Assembly: GCF_001942345.1 (NCBI RefSeq)
Contig: NZ_MKKI01000005.1
Location: forward strand, 30,052-94,051
Length of the DNA: 64,000 nucleotides
Source: Corynebacterium sp. CNJ-954
GTDB lineage: Bacteria > Actinomycetota > Actinomycetes > Mycobacteriales > Mycobacteriaceae
Direction: 5' to 3'
A model generated the notes under the pieces. The model was not told where the DNA came from and did no database searches. It was given only the letters and a program-made list of their open reading frames with translations. Both the position numbers and the translations under genes were made by a program. Positions within the stretch are counted from its first letter, which is position 1. Every line of letters begins with the position of its first letter. Below, one piece after another: positions 7,925 through 17,200 of the stretch.

Positions 7925-9412
7925 ATGAGCAATTTCGGATTCGGTTTCAACGGTCCTGACGATGAGTCCGACGACGAGCGTCGGCGGCGGGAGAACGAGA
8001 ACGGAAACTCCGGTAACGACCCGTTCGGCTTCGGAGCGAACCCGTTCGGCATGTTCTTCGGCCCCCAGGGCGGCCAGGGGGGTCAAGGTGGCCAGCAGGG
8101 GCCGGGTCTGGGAGACATCCTCGGCCAGTTCGGTTCGATGCTGAGCGGCTTCGGCAAGGACATGAACTCGCCGGACGCCCAAGGGCCCGTCAACTACGCC
8201 CTCGCCGAACGGATCGCACGTCAACAGCTTTCCGGCAGCGCGGCGAAGAGCCGGCCCGCCGCGAAGGACAGCCAGGCCGTGGCCGAGTCTGTGCGGTTGG
8301 TGGAGCTCTGGCTGGACGAAACCACCACCCTCCCGGCCGGTGCCACAGGCTCCGTCGCCTTCACCGGGGCCCAGTGGCTGGACGAGACCCTCCCGCGGTG
8401 GAAGCGGGTCATCAACCCGCTCGCCGAGAAACTGGGAGATGCCACCATGGAGGGGATGCCGGAGGAGATCCGCTCCCAGATGGGCCCCATGATGGGCATC
8501 TTCAGCCAGGTCAACGGCATGAACTTCGGGATGCAGCTGGGTCGTGCCCTGGGCGAACTCGCCGGAAGTGTCGCAATGTCCACCCAGTGGGGCATCCCGC
8601 TCGCGGAAGGCTCGGTCGCCGCCATCGCCACCGACCGGCTCGACGACCTGTCGAAGAAGCTCGGCGCCGAGCGTCGGGAGACACTGATCTACCTCGCGGC
8701 ACGCGAAGCTGCCCACCTGCGGCTCTTCCAGCATGTTCCGTGGCTGGTCGAGCGGGTGATCCTCGATGTCGAGGAGTTCGCCACCGGCCTGAGCCTGGAC
8801 AATTCCGCACTCGAGGAAGCCAGCCAGGACTTCAACCCGGAGATGCTGGGCGACCCGGAGAAGCTCCAGGAGATGATGTCGCAGCTGCAGAACTCCGACC
8901 TCTCCCCCACCATCGTCTCCTCCACCGACCATGCCCGCGTCCGTCTCGAGACAAGCCTGTCTCTGATCGAGGGGTGGGTCGATGTTGTCGTCGGTGACGC
9001 ACTGGGCGAGCGACTCCCCGTGGCCTCGAGCATCGGTGCCGCATGGTCGGTCTACCGCGACAACGACCAGCCCGGGATGGAGTCCCTGGTGAAGACCGTC
9101 GGGATCAGCCTCTCCGCTCCGAAGGCCTCCGAGGCCGCCGAGCTGTGGCGACGCCTGACCGTCGCGGTGGGCACCGAACGTCGCGACGACGTCTGGAACC
9201 ACCCCGACTTCCTCCCCGTCGACAGCGACCTCGACTCACCCGCCGGATTCATCGACTCCATCCTGGCTTCCCAGGAGGACGTCGACGGCTTTGACCCGAT
9301 CGGCGAGATCGAGCGCCTCGAGCGTGAGATCAACAAAGGGTTTGACGCGCCGGAAGACAGCGACGACGGCGACAGCGACGGTGACGGTGACGGCGGTAAC
9401 GAGGACAGGTAG
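7925..9412 (+). CDS. zinc-dependent metalloprotease, zincin_2 / DUF2342 family
   Basis: A 495-residue protein of the actinobacterial 'putative hydrolase / coenzyme F420 biosynthesis-associated' family (Rv3195-like). The N-terminus is Gly/Asn/Gln-rich and disordered (GGQGGQGGQQGPG). The core contains MNFGMQLGRALGELAGSV and the family signature LIYLAAREAAHLRLFQHVPWL, where EAAH-x4-H replaces a canonical HExxH. The C-terminal 35 residues are an Asp-rich tail. Catalytic activity is assumed from family membership, not shown here. It starts at ATG 7925, divergent from the YlbL-like gene, and is followed by an intrinsic terminator inside the converging gene. Confidence 0.87.
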   Translation: MSNFGFGFNGPDDESDDERRRRENENGNSGNDPFGFGANPFGMFFGPQGGQGGQGGQQGPGLGDILGQFGSMLSGFGKDMNSPDAQGPVNYALAERIARQQLSGSAAKSRPAAKDSQAVAESVRLVELWLDETTTLPAGATGSVAFTGAQWLDETLPRWKRVINPLAEKLGDATMEGMPEEIRSQMGPMMGIFSQVNGMNFGMQLGRALGELAGSVAMSTQWGIPLAEGSVAAIATDRLDDLSKKLGAERRETLIYLAAREAAHLRLFQHVPWLVERVILDVEEFATGLSLDNSALEEASQDFNPEMLGDPEKLQEMMSQLQNSDLSPTIVSSTDHARVRLETSLSLIEGWVDVVVGDALGERLPVASSIGAAWSVYRDNDQPGMESLVKTVGISLSAPKASEAAELWRRLTVAVGTERRDDVWNHPDFLPVDSDLDSPAGFIDSILASQEDVDGFDPIGEIERLEREINKGFDAPEDSDDGDSDGDGDGGNEDR

Positions 9413-9997
9413 TCAGTCCACGTCGCCGGACTCGTCGCCCCGTCCGACGCCCCACCGTCCGTAGGCTTCCAGGTACCCCGCAGCGCGTTCCGCCTGCGGG
9501 GCTTTTGCCGCCCAGGCATGGAAATCAGGCCCGTGGTCCGGAATCCAGGTATGCACCAGTTCATGGATGACCACTGAATCAAGGACATAACCGGGAACCT
9601 CCTTCAGCCGGTCAGAGATCCGTATCCGGCCCGAATCCACCGAGCAGCTGGCCCACCGTCGTGTCATGTTCCCCACCCAGCGCACACTCCGGAACTCGGC
9701 ACGTCCTTCCAGGTACTTGTCGTTGAGTTCCGCCGCACGCAGCATCAGGTCATCGTCCGACGCCTGCCCCGCGGCGGCACTGTTACGCCGCCGCACACGT
9801 TCGACCAGGTCAGAGGTGCTCCGACGCAGGTTCGCCGCATCCATGGACATCGGGGCGAGCACGATCACCCTCCCCCGTTCCATCCTCCCTGCGATGGTGC
9901 GCTCACGACGGGCGGACAACCGGATCTCGACATCCGGGGCAAAATCATCGACGACCTCGAGTTGAGCCCTGGTGGGGGTACGTCGTCGTCCTGCCAT
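9413..9997 (-). CDS. YgjP-like (M48/DUF45) metallopeptidase
   Basis: A 194-residue protein with the zinc protease motif VVIHELVHTWIPDHGPDFH: HELVH supplies two His ligands and the catalytic Glu, and the downstream His in DHGPDFH is the likely third ligand. The region before it (WVGNMTRRWASC, then GRIRISDRLKEVPGYVLD) matches the YgjP-like family of small cytosolic metallopeptidases of unknown substrate. The start ATG is preceded by GGAAGGTGA. It converges with the zincin gene, the stop codons touching, and is divergent from the E1-like gene, with a perfect inverted repeat between. Confidence 0.87.
   Translation of the reverse strand: MAGRRRTPTRAQLEVVDDFAPDVEIRLSARRERTIAGRMERGRVIVLAPMSMDAANLRRSTSDLVERVRRRNSAAAGQASDDDLMLRAAELNDKYLEGRAEFRSVRWVGNMTRRWASCSVDSGRIRISDRLKEVPGYVLDSVVIHELVHTWIPDHGPDFHAWAAKAPQAERAAGYLEAYGRWGVGRGDESGDVD
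9476..9506 (+). terminator. intrinsic terminator for the zincin gene, inside the opposite gene
   Basis: CCCCGCAG (9476-9483) pairs with CTGCGGGG (9494-9501) and is followed by CTTTT. It terminates forward transcription about 65 bases after the zincin stop, while its DNA also encodes the C-terminus of the YgjP-like protein on the other strand. Confidence 0.65.
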
Positions 9998-10027
9998 GTG
10001 TCACCTTCCGCGGTCTCGTCGACCCGC

Positions 10028-10060
10028 TGCACAGTGGCGGAGCGCAGGCTACACTGTGCA
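10028..10060. promoter_or_regulatory. 9-bp perfect inverted repeat, candidate operator
   Basis: TGCACAGTG (10028-10036) and CACTGTGCA (10052-10060) form a perfect inverted repeat with a 15-base spacer, in the 99-base gap between the divergent YgjP-like and E1-like genes. A -10-like TACACT overlaps the right arm, so a protein bound here could control the forward gene. The binding protein is unknown. Confidence 0.5.
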
Positions 10061-10096
10061 TGTCGAGAGCTTGTGTGCCAGTCAGGGGGATTTTAC

Positions 10097-10963
10097 ATGA
10101 CATCGACCGTTGTCGGGGGCGACAGCATGGTGATACTGAGGGACTCCACCTCGCTGATCCTGCGCTCCCCACACCACCTCCAGTTCGGGACGTTGCCGGA
10201 GCACTCGTTGGTCCTTGCGATGCCGCCGGGGGTCTCGGCCAATCAGGTGATGCTTGTCCTCCGGGAGACGATGCGGCCTGTCGCTGCGGATGAGCTGGAG
10301 ACAAGACTGGGGCACTGCGGATTCACCGCCGAACACGCCGCGGGTGTGGTTGACGATCTGAGGGCCGCCGGCCTCCTACGGCCTGTGCCCGCCCTCGGGG
10401 CCACGGTCCATGTCGCCGGCCCGTCCGCCATGGCCTCCACCGTCCTGCAGGACCTGATGCGCCGCGGCGTCACCGCCGCAGCAGTCACTCCCGGGGCACC
10501 TGCCTTCGGGCGGTTGGCCTCCTCGTCGCTGGTGGTCCTCGCCGGACAGCTGTTTCCGCCCCAGGACGTCAGCCACCGGCTCATGGCCCAGGGAGTGCCA
10601 CACCTTCCCTGTGGAGTGATCGACGGCAGGGTGGCGGTCGGGCCGCTGGTACGCCCGGGCGACACACCGTGTCTGACCTGTCTGGACACCCAGCTCCTCG
10701 GCGAGGATTCGGAATGGCGCCTCATCCGCGCCCAGTCCCCCGGCAGTGTCGGTCGGCCAGGATCCGGGATGACCGAGATCGCCTCGGCGATCGTCGCGGA
10801 CATTGTCCGGAATGCGCTGGGTCCCGGGAGACCGCTGTCGGACTGGACGCCGGATGGACTGGATACACGACGGTTCTTCGACCCCGTGGGGCTGACCACG
10901 TCGCGGATGCTTCCGGTACGTCTCCCGGGATGCCCGTCGTGCCGGGTGGCCCCCGGGCCGTAA
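10097..10963 (+). CDS. E1/ThiF-like protein resembling RiPP (TOMM) leader-binding proteins
   Basis: A 288-residue protein equivalent by position to Rv3196. Residues about 1-90 resemble the winged-helix leader-recognition region of 'ocin-ThiF-like' proteins (LQFGTLPEHSLVLAMPPG, then DELETRLGHCGF and VVDDLRAAGLL). The following region has the ThiF/Rossmann pattern in degenerate form (ATVHVAGPSAMASTVLQDLMRRGV) without a clean GxGxxG. Two cysteine pairs, CLTCLD in the middle and CPSC at the end, could bind one structural zinc as in E1-like proteins. An upstream ATG at 9962 is in frame, but ATG 10097 is chosen because of the GGGGGA ribosome site. No YcaO partner or precursor peptide is visible nearby. 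The function is unproven. Confidence 0.75.
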   Translation: MTSTVVGGDSMVILRDSTSLILRSPHHLQFGTLPEHSLVLAMPPGVSANQVMLVLRETMRPVAADELETRLGHCGFTAEHAAGVVDDLRAAGLLRPVPALGATVHVAGPSAMASTVLQDLMRRGVTAAAVTPGAPAFGRLASSSLVVLAGQLFPPQDVSHRLMAQGVPHLPCGVIDGRVAVGPLVRPGDTPCLTCLDTQLLGEDSEWRLIRAQSPGSVGRPGSGMTEIASAIVADIVRNALGPGRPLSDWTPDGLDTRRFFDPVGLTTSRMLPVRLPGCPSCRVAPGP

Positions 10964-10981
10964 TTCCTGTCCGGACCCCGC

Positions 10982-13102
10982 TCAGCGGAAGTTGCTGATG
11001 ATGCCCAGGATGTCCTCCCCGAACTGTTCGACCTTCATCGGGCCGATCCCCGGCACCTGGACAAGCTCCTGCACCGTGGTCGGTGCCCGGTGGCAGACGG
11101 CACACAACGTCGCGTCACTCATCACGACGTAGGCAGGGACATCACGCGACTTCGCCATGGCGGTACGCCAACCACGCAGTTCAGTGACCAGGACCTGGTC
11201 GATGTCTCCGGCATGGGCGTCACACAGTCCGAGGATGCGCTGCTCCGGGGTCGTCAGTCGGGCCCCGCAGGTGTCGCAGGCGTCCCGCGGTTTCGACTTC
11301 GGTGCCTTCTGGGCCGCAGCACGTTCCGCCTCCCAGGGGACCATCCCGTCGAGGAAACGCGTCCGGCGGCGGGTCGCCTTCCCGCCGGGCTGCCGGGCCT
11401 GTGACCACGACAGGTGGAGATGTTCCCGGGCACGCGTGACCCCGACGTACAGGAGCCTGCGTTCCTCCTCGACCGCGTCCTCCGAGTGCGAGCCCTTGAG
11501 TGCATGCCGGATGGGAAGCGTCCCGTCGACGAGTCCGACCAGGAAGACCGCATCCCACTCGAGTCCCTTGGCCGCGTGGACGCTGGCCAGTGTCACACCC
11601 TGCATCCGGGGCGGGTTCTTCGCCTGGGCCCTCTCCTTGAGAAGCCCCATCAACCCCGGCAGGTCAAGCCCCGGGGTCGTCGCCGTCAGTTCGCCGGCCA
11701 GGTCCGCCAGGGCGCTCAACGACTGCCACCGCTGTCGTTCCTGGGCGCCCTCGGGCTCGGTCGGGGTCAGGCCGACGGGCAGCAGGACGGCCCGGACCTG
11801 GTCGACGAGGTTGCCTGCCAGCTGGTCCCGCGCATCATCCTGGTCCTGAACCCGGGCACGCGCCTGCACCTGTCGTGCCGCCTGGCTGAGAGCCTGGACC
11901 GCCTGACGGATCTCGGCACGCTGGAAGAACCCGTCGCCGCCCTTGACCTGGTAGGCGATTCCCGCCTGGTCGAGGGCGTACTCGAACGCCGCCGACTGGG
12001 CGTTGATGCGGTAGAGCACCGCGATCTCTGCGGCAGGCACGCCCTGCTTGATGAGTTGGGCGATACGGCGGGCGACGTCGTCGGCCTCGACGGTCTCGTC
12101 CGAGTACTCGGAGAACTCGGGGTCCGGACCCGGTGGCCGCTGCCCCTCCAGAACCAGGCGGGTGCCCGCGGCCCTGCCCTTGGCCTGGCCGATGACACGG
12201 TTTGCCAGGTCAACGACCTGCGGGGTGGAACGGTAGTCACGGTGCAGCCGGACCGTGGTGGAGTCGGGGAATCTCGTGGAGAACCTCAGCAGGTGGTCCG
12301 GGGTCGCACCGTTGAAGGAGTAGATCGTCTGGTTGGCGTCACCGACGACCGTGAGATCGTCCCGGTCACCGAGCCAGGCGTCCAGGAGCCGCTGCTGCAG
12401 GGGTGTCACGTCCTGGTACTCGTCGACGACGAACGTGCGGTAGCGCTCCCGGAACTCATCGGCGACACCGACCTCCGACTCGAGCAGACCGGCCATGGAC
12501 TGCAGGAGGTCGTCGAAATCGAGCAGCACCCGGTCCGGTGTGGCTTTCGCCTGCTCGTACCCTTCGAAGATCTTCACGAACTTCTCGGGGTCCACCGGGC
12601 AGTCCCGGCGGTCCGGCCCGATGTGTGACGGGTAGGACGTCGGGGCGATCAACGACGCCTTGGACCACTCGATCTCGCCGAGCAGGTCAGCCAGCAACGT
12701 GCGGTCCGGTTCCAGCCCGACGGCGCGGGTGATCCTGGCGACCAGTGGAAACTTCGAATCCAGCAGTTCCCAGGGGGTCTCCCCCATGACCTTGGGCCAG
12801 AAGTAGCGCAACTGGTGCATCGCCGCCGCGTGGAACGTCTTCGCCTGCACCCGGGCCACACCCATCATGGTGAGCCGTTCCCGCAGTTCCGCCGCCGCCC
12901 GGTTGGTGAACGTCACCGCCAGGACATGGTCGGGGTTGACGAACCCCCCGGACACCAGGTGGGCGATCCGGTGCGTGATCGTCCGGGTCTTGCCGGTGCC
13001 GGCGCCGGCGATGATGCTCACCGGGCCGCGGGGTGCGGTAGCGGCCCGGAGTTGTTCCGGGTCCAGTGCATCCAGGTTGAGCTGGTCGAGTCGTCCTGAC
13101 AC
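10982..13102 (-). CDS. uvrD2: ATP-dependent DNA helicase UvrD2 (SF1A with HRDC domain)
   Basis: A 706-residue superfamily I helicase. Motif I is SIIAGAGTGKTRTI, motif Ia FTNRAAAELRERL, motif II VVDEYQDVTPLQQ, motif III VGDANQTIYSFNGA, and motif VI LLYVGVTRAREHLHLSW. After the helicase core come a four-cysteine segment (CDTCGARLTTPEQRILGLC) and a C-terminal HRDC domain (TELRGWRTAMAKSRDVPAYVV). This arrangement is that of mycobacterial UvrD2 (Rv3198c), which unwinds DNA 3'-5' and is essential there. It is the last gene of the reverse-strand repair operon. The GTG start lies 40 bases after the K+ channel gene. Confidence 0.93.
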   Translation of the reverse strand: MSGRLDQLNLDALDPEQLRAATAPRGPVSIIAGAGTGKTRTITHRIAHLVSGGFVNPDHVLAVTFTNRAAAELRERLTMMGVARVQAKTFHAAAMHQLRYFWPKVMGETPWELLDSKFPLVARITRAVGLEPDRTLLADLLGEIEWSKASLIAPTSYPSHIGPDRRDCPVDPEKFVKIFEGYEQAKATPDRVLLDFDDLLQSMAGLLESEVGVADEFRERYRTFVVDEYQDVTPLQQRLLDAWLGDRDDLTVVGDANQTIYSFNGATPDHLLRFSTRFPDSTTVRLHRDYRSTPQVVDLANRVIGQAKGRAAGTRLVLEGQRPPGPDPEFSEYSDETVEADDVARRIAQLIKQGVPAAEIAVLYRINAQSAAFEYALDQAGIAYQVKGGDGFFQRAEIRQAVQALSQAARQVQARARVQDQDDARDQLAGNLVDQVRAVLLPVGLTPTEPEGAQERQRWQSLSALADLAGELTATTPGLDLPGLMGLLKERAQAKNPPRMQGVTLASVHAAKGLEWDAVFLVGLVDGTLPIRHALKGSHSEDAVEEERRLLYVGVTRAREHLHLSWSQARQPGGKATRRRTRFLDGMVPWEAERAAAQKAPKSKPRDACDTCGARLTTPEQRILGLCDAHAGDIDQVLVTELRGWRTAMAKSRDVPAYVVMSDATLCAVCHRAPTTVQELVQVPGIGPMKVEQFGEDILGIISNFR

Positions 13103-13141
13103 GGTTGGTGTTCTCGCCTCCGTCGGGTGAAGTGGTTCAGG

Positions 13142-14218
13142 TCAGTTGGTGTCGGGGCCGCCGGTGATGCGGCGGATGTAGAGGAGCCTGTCGCCGGGTT
13201 CCACTGTTTCCGCCTCCGAGGAGTCGACCCGGTAGAGCACACCCGACCGCACCACGCCGAGGACGATGTCCTCAAGGTTACGGGGGTTGCCGCCCACCTC
13301 GTCCTCCCCCACGACCCGCTCAGCGACGGAGAATCCTTCGTCCGGACTGAGCAGGTCCTCCATCATTCCGGTCACCGACGGGCTGACGGTGGCCAGCCCC
13401 AGCATGCGTCCGGCGGTCTCGGACGAGACGACGACGGAGTCCGCCCCGGACTGTCGCAGCAGGTGGGAGTTCTCCGACTCCCGGACCGAGGCCACGATCG
13501 TCGCCGAGGCGGCGATCTCCCGCACCGACAGTGTGATCAGCACGGCCGTGTCATCCTGGTTGGGTGCCACGACCACGGCCCTGGCACGGGTCACCCCCGC
13601 GAGTTTCAGGACGTCCGAGCGCGTGGCCTGCCCCTGGACGGTGACCAGGCCCCGCGAGGAGGCGTGGGTGAGCGCCTCAGGGTCGGAGTCGACGACGACG
13701 ATCTGGGAGGACGGTACGCCGTCGGCGAGCAGTGCGGTCGTCGCCGCCCGGCCTTTGGTCCCGTACCCGATGACGACGGTGTGGTTGCGCATGTGCCTTC
13801 TCCAACGGCGGATCTGCAGGGTCTTGCGGGATTCCTCGGTGAGCACCGACAGTGTCGTGCCGACCAGGAGGATCAGGAAGATGACCCGCATCGGTGTGAT
13901 GACGAGGATGTTGACCAGCCGTGCAGACTGGGTGACCGGTGTGATGTCACCGTAGCCGGTCGTGGACAGGGACACGGCTGAATAGTAGACGGCGTCGAGG
14001 AAGGTGACGACGCCGGTGTAACCGTCCCGGTCGATGTAGACCACGGCCGAGGAGACGAAGATCAGGGCCAGGGCGTAGAACATCCGCCGGCTGATCAGCC
14101 ACCACGGGCTGACCGGCGCACTGGCCGGGATGTTGATGATCTTGATCAGTGACCGGGGAGGGAGGGCGTCGATGTCCGAGTCGGACCGGAACCGGTCCCT
14201 GAGCCTGTCGTTCACCAC
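13142..14218 (-). CDS. potassium channel with cytoplasmic RCK (TrkA-N/TrkA-C) domains
   Basis: A 358-residue protein with two membrane helices flanking a pore loop. Helix 1 is near residues 46-62, the selectivity filter is TTGYGD (residues 86-91), and helix 2 is near 105-127. A cytoplasmic RCK module follows: Rossmann start VVIGYGTKGRAATTALL and ligand loop VVVDSDPEAL, then TrkA-C-type sequence. It corresponds to Rv3200c. GTG 14218 overlaps the adnB stop by seven bases, so it is translationally coupled to the recombination nuclease. The functional reason for that conserved linkage is unknown. I recall nudC following it in M. tuberculosis; here uvrD2 follows directly. Confidence 0.9.
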   Translation of the reverse strand: MVNDRLRDRFRSDSDIDALPPRSLIKIINIPASAPVSPWWLISRRMFYALALIFVSSAVVYIDRDGYTGVVTFLDAVYYSAVSLSTTGYGDITPVTQSARLVNILVITPMRVIFLILLVGTTLSVLTEESRKTLQIRRWRRHMRNHTVVIGYGTKGRAATTALLADGVPSSQIVVVDSDPEALTHASSRGLVTVQGQATRSDVLKLAGVTRARAVVVAPNQDDTAVLITLSVREIAASATIVASVRESENSHLLRQSGADSVVVSSETAGRMLGLATVSPSVTGMMEDLLSPDEGFSVAERVVGEDEVGGNPRNLEDIVLGVVRSGVLYRVDSSEAETVEPGDRLLYIRRITGGPDTN

Positions 14219-17200
14219 TGCTGCCCATCCCTGTCTCGACTGCCCGCTGCACCGTCGCCGTGGTCCTGGCCGATCAGTGCGGCCAGTTGCTCTGATGTCG
14301 GCAGTGTACCCGGTTCATAGGTCTCGTTGGAGAGCACGTAGTGGAAGGCGGCCCGGACGGACGTCGGAGACACCGGATGTCCCAGTCGGACAGACTGGAC
14401 CTTCGCCCATGCCAGACGGTAGACGGCCAGTTGCAGCTCGGCGGAGGCGAGCTCGGCCCCGCTGGGACGGCGTCCGGTCTTCCAGTCGACCACGAACCAC
14501 CCGTCGCCGTCCCGGAAGACGGCGTCGATACGTCCTTCGAAGACGTGGCCGGCGAGGGTGACCGAGTAGGCGCCTTCCACGGTCTCGGGGGTGCGCTGCG
14601 CCCAGTCGCTGTCGAGGAAGCGTTGTTTGAGGTGGTCCAGTGCCGGATCGGTCAGGGTCGCGTCTGCGGCACCGGGCAGGTCGTCCTCGTCGAGGAGACT
14701 CGCGACGCCGTAGTGCTTCTCGACCCAGTTGTGGAAGGCGGTCCCCCGTTTCGTGTACGGGCGCGGCTCCATCGGCACCGGCCGCCGTCGGCGCCGGGCG
14801 AACTCGGCACGGTCCCGCGACAACGACACCGCTTCTGTCGCGGTGAGGCGTGCCCCCAGCGGGACGACGACTTCCGGGACCGCGCTGGCACGGTACTCGT
14901 CGATGAGCACGCTGGTCTCCTGCGCCCACTGTTCCGCAAGCGTCCCCACGTCCGGGGGGCGTCGGTCCGACTCTGCGGTGGTGATCCCCTCCCGTGCCGT
15001 CCGCACCCTCCGGATGCCGTCTGCCACAGCCGCCGCCCCTCCCACATCCGGATCCGTGAGGACGGGGCGCGGCCACACCGCTGTCGGCGCAGCAGGTGCT
15101 TCGCGGTGGACCCCGGCGATGAGGTCATTGCGGGCGGCAGGGTTGTCCGGCACCATCACCTGGTCTTCCCGGTGGTGGGGCCCCTTCTCCAGGCGCCGCA
15201 GCTCTGTCTTGGAGTACTCCATGCCGAGGTCGGACCAGGTGACGACCGATTCCGGATGACCGGCCCTGGCACGGTCACGCAGAAGAGTGAGCGCGACGGA
15301 GGGGTCGACGGGTTTCCTGTCGGCGTTGTTGAATGCCGCGCCACTGACCAGCAGGGTCTGTTCACTGCGGGTGACGGCGACGTAGAACAGGCGGTCATCC
15401 TCCTGTGCACCGTGCACACCGAGCTCGACCTTGAACCTGTCCTGCGCCTCCACCACGCCCTTGCGGTCCTCGACATCACTGAGATCCAGCACCGGTGCAC
15501 CGGTGGCGTCGTCCGGACCGGTGGCGGCGTCCCCACGCAACCCCGACGGCAGGATCCGTGCATTGGTCGTCCACGACGTCACGCCGGGACGTTTGACGGC
15601 GTCGGCGTAGGTCTTGCGGGTGGCGTGGGGAACCACCACGATCTCCCATTCCAGCCCCTTGGCCTTGTGCACCGTGAGCAACTGGACGCAGTCGGTCCGT
15701 ACCTCCACTTCCCCGGGGTCGAGGCCCTTCTCGCGGGCAGAGGCCGAGCGCAGGTAGTCGACCAGGGCGGCGGGGCTCGATGCGCTGAGTTCGGAGAATG
15801 ACCGGACCACCTCGGCGAATCTGTCGAGGTGGCTGGTGCCGATCGACCGGTCGGAACTGCGGTGGTAGCGCGTGAGGACCTCAGTGCGGATCCCGGTCAT
15901 GTTCTCGATGTCGGCGACCAGGTCTGTGAGCGGTTTGGCCAGGGAATGCCGACGTAGGAACCGCAGTTCCCGTCCGAGTTCACCGAGTCGGCGGGCTCCT
16001 TCGGCGGACATCCCGAAGTCCTCCATACCTCGCAGGTCTGCCAGTGCCTCGGCCAGGCCGACAGACACTCTGTTGCTGTCACGGTCGATCTCGGCGAGCC
16101 TGCGGCGCACGGTCGCCAACGCCGGGGAGTCACCGGGCTGCCCGGTGACCAGGGCTGTGAGACCTCCCGCGTCGGATAAGCCGCCGGAAGCACCGGCCAT
16201 GTCGCCGTCCGCCGGGCGTGCGTCCCGGCGTGACAGCTGGTCGACGCGACGGGCAAGCGCGAGCAGGTCGGCCGCGCCGATGTTCCAACGCACCCCGGTG
16301 ACCAGTCGGAGCAGGGCGATGTCGTCGCCGGGGTCGACGAGGACCCGGAGCGTGGCAAACACGTCCGTGACCTCAGGAACGTCGAGCAGTCCCGGGCCGG
16401 CGGTCATGTCGACGGGAACACCCCTGGCGCGCAGCAGGTCGTGGATCGGTTGAGCGTCGGCGTTCTTCCGCAACAGGACAGCGGCGGAGAAGGGCGCGCC
16501 GCCGTTCTCCTTCTGTTCCCGGTGCTCCCGGTAGCGCGCCGCCAGGTCGTCGGCGAGCCAGTCGAGTTCCTCTTCGCGGGTGTCGAACCAGCCGAGTTTC
16601 ACCTCACCGGTCCCGGCGCCGGGGCGTGCCGACAGTGGCGACACCATGGGGGTGTCCGTGTTCATCGACCACCTCGACACCGTGTTCGCCAGATCCAGGA
16701 CCCGCGCGGGGTTACGCCACGAGGTGGTGAGTTCGAGTATCGGCGCAGGGCCGGCGACGGTCGGGAAATCGGTGCGGAAATGGGCGAGGTTGGCCGCGGT
16801 CGCCCCACGGAAACCGTAGATGGACTGCATCGGGTCACCCACGGCGGTGACGGTCAGTGCAGGGTCGGCGCCGTTGCCGAAGAGGTTCTGCAGCAGCACC
16901 CGTTGTGCATGGCCGGTGTCCTGGTACTCGTCGAGCATCACGACCCGGAAACGACGCCGCTGTGCCTCCCCGACGCGGTCGTGGGACCGGACAAGTTGGG
17001 CTGCCTTGGACATCTGCTGTCCGAAGGTCATGAGGTTGCGTTCGCTGAGCGTGTCCCGGTAGGCGGCGACCAGCTCCAGCAGTTCCCGGCGGTACGTCAG
17101 GGCACCGTTGATCGAGTCCAGGGTGGCGTCGACGCCCTTGAGTGCCTTGCCGTCCCGGTCCGGTAGTCCGTCGATCTCGGCGGCGGTGACACGGCACTCC

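Noticed and set aside
7832..9202. A 456-codon reverse frame opposite the zincin gene
   Set aside because: It overlaps a well-supported gene and encodes no known motif.
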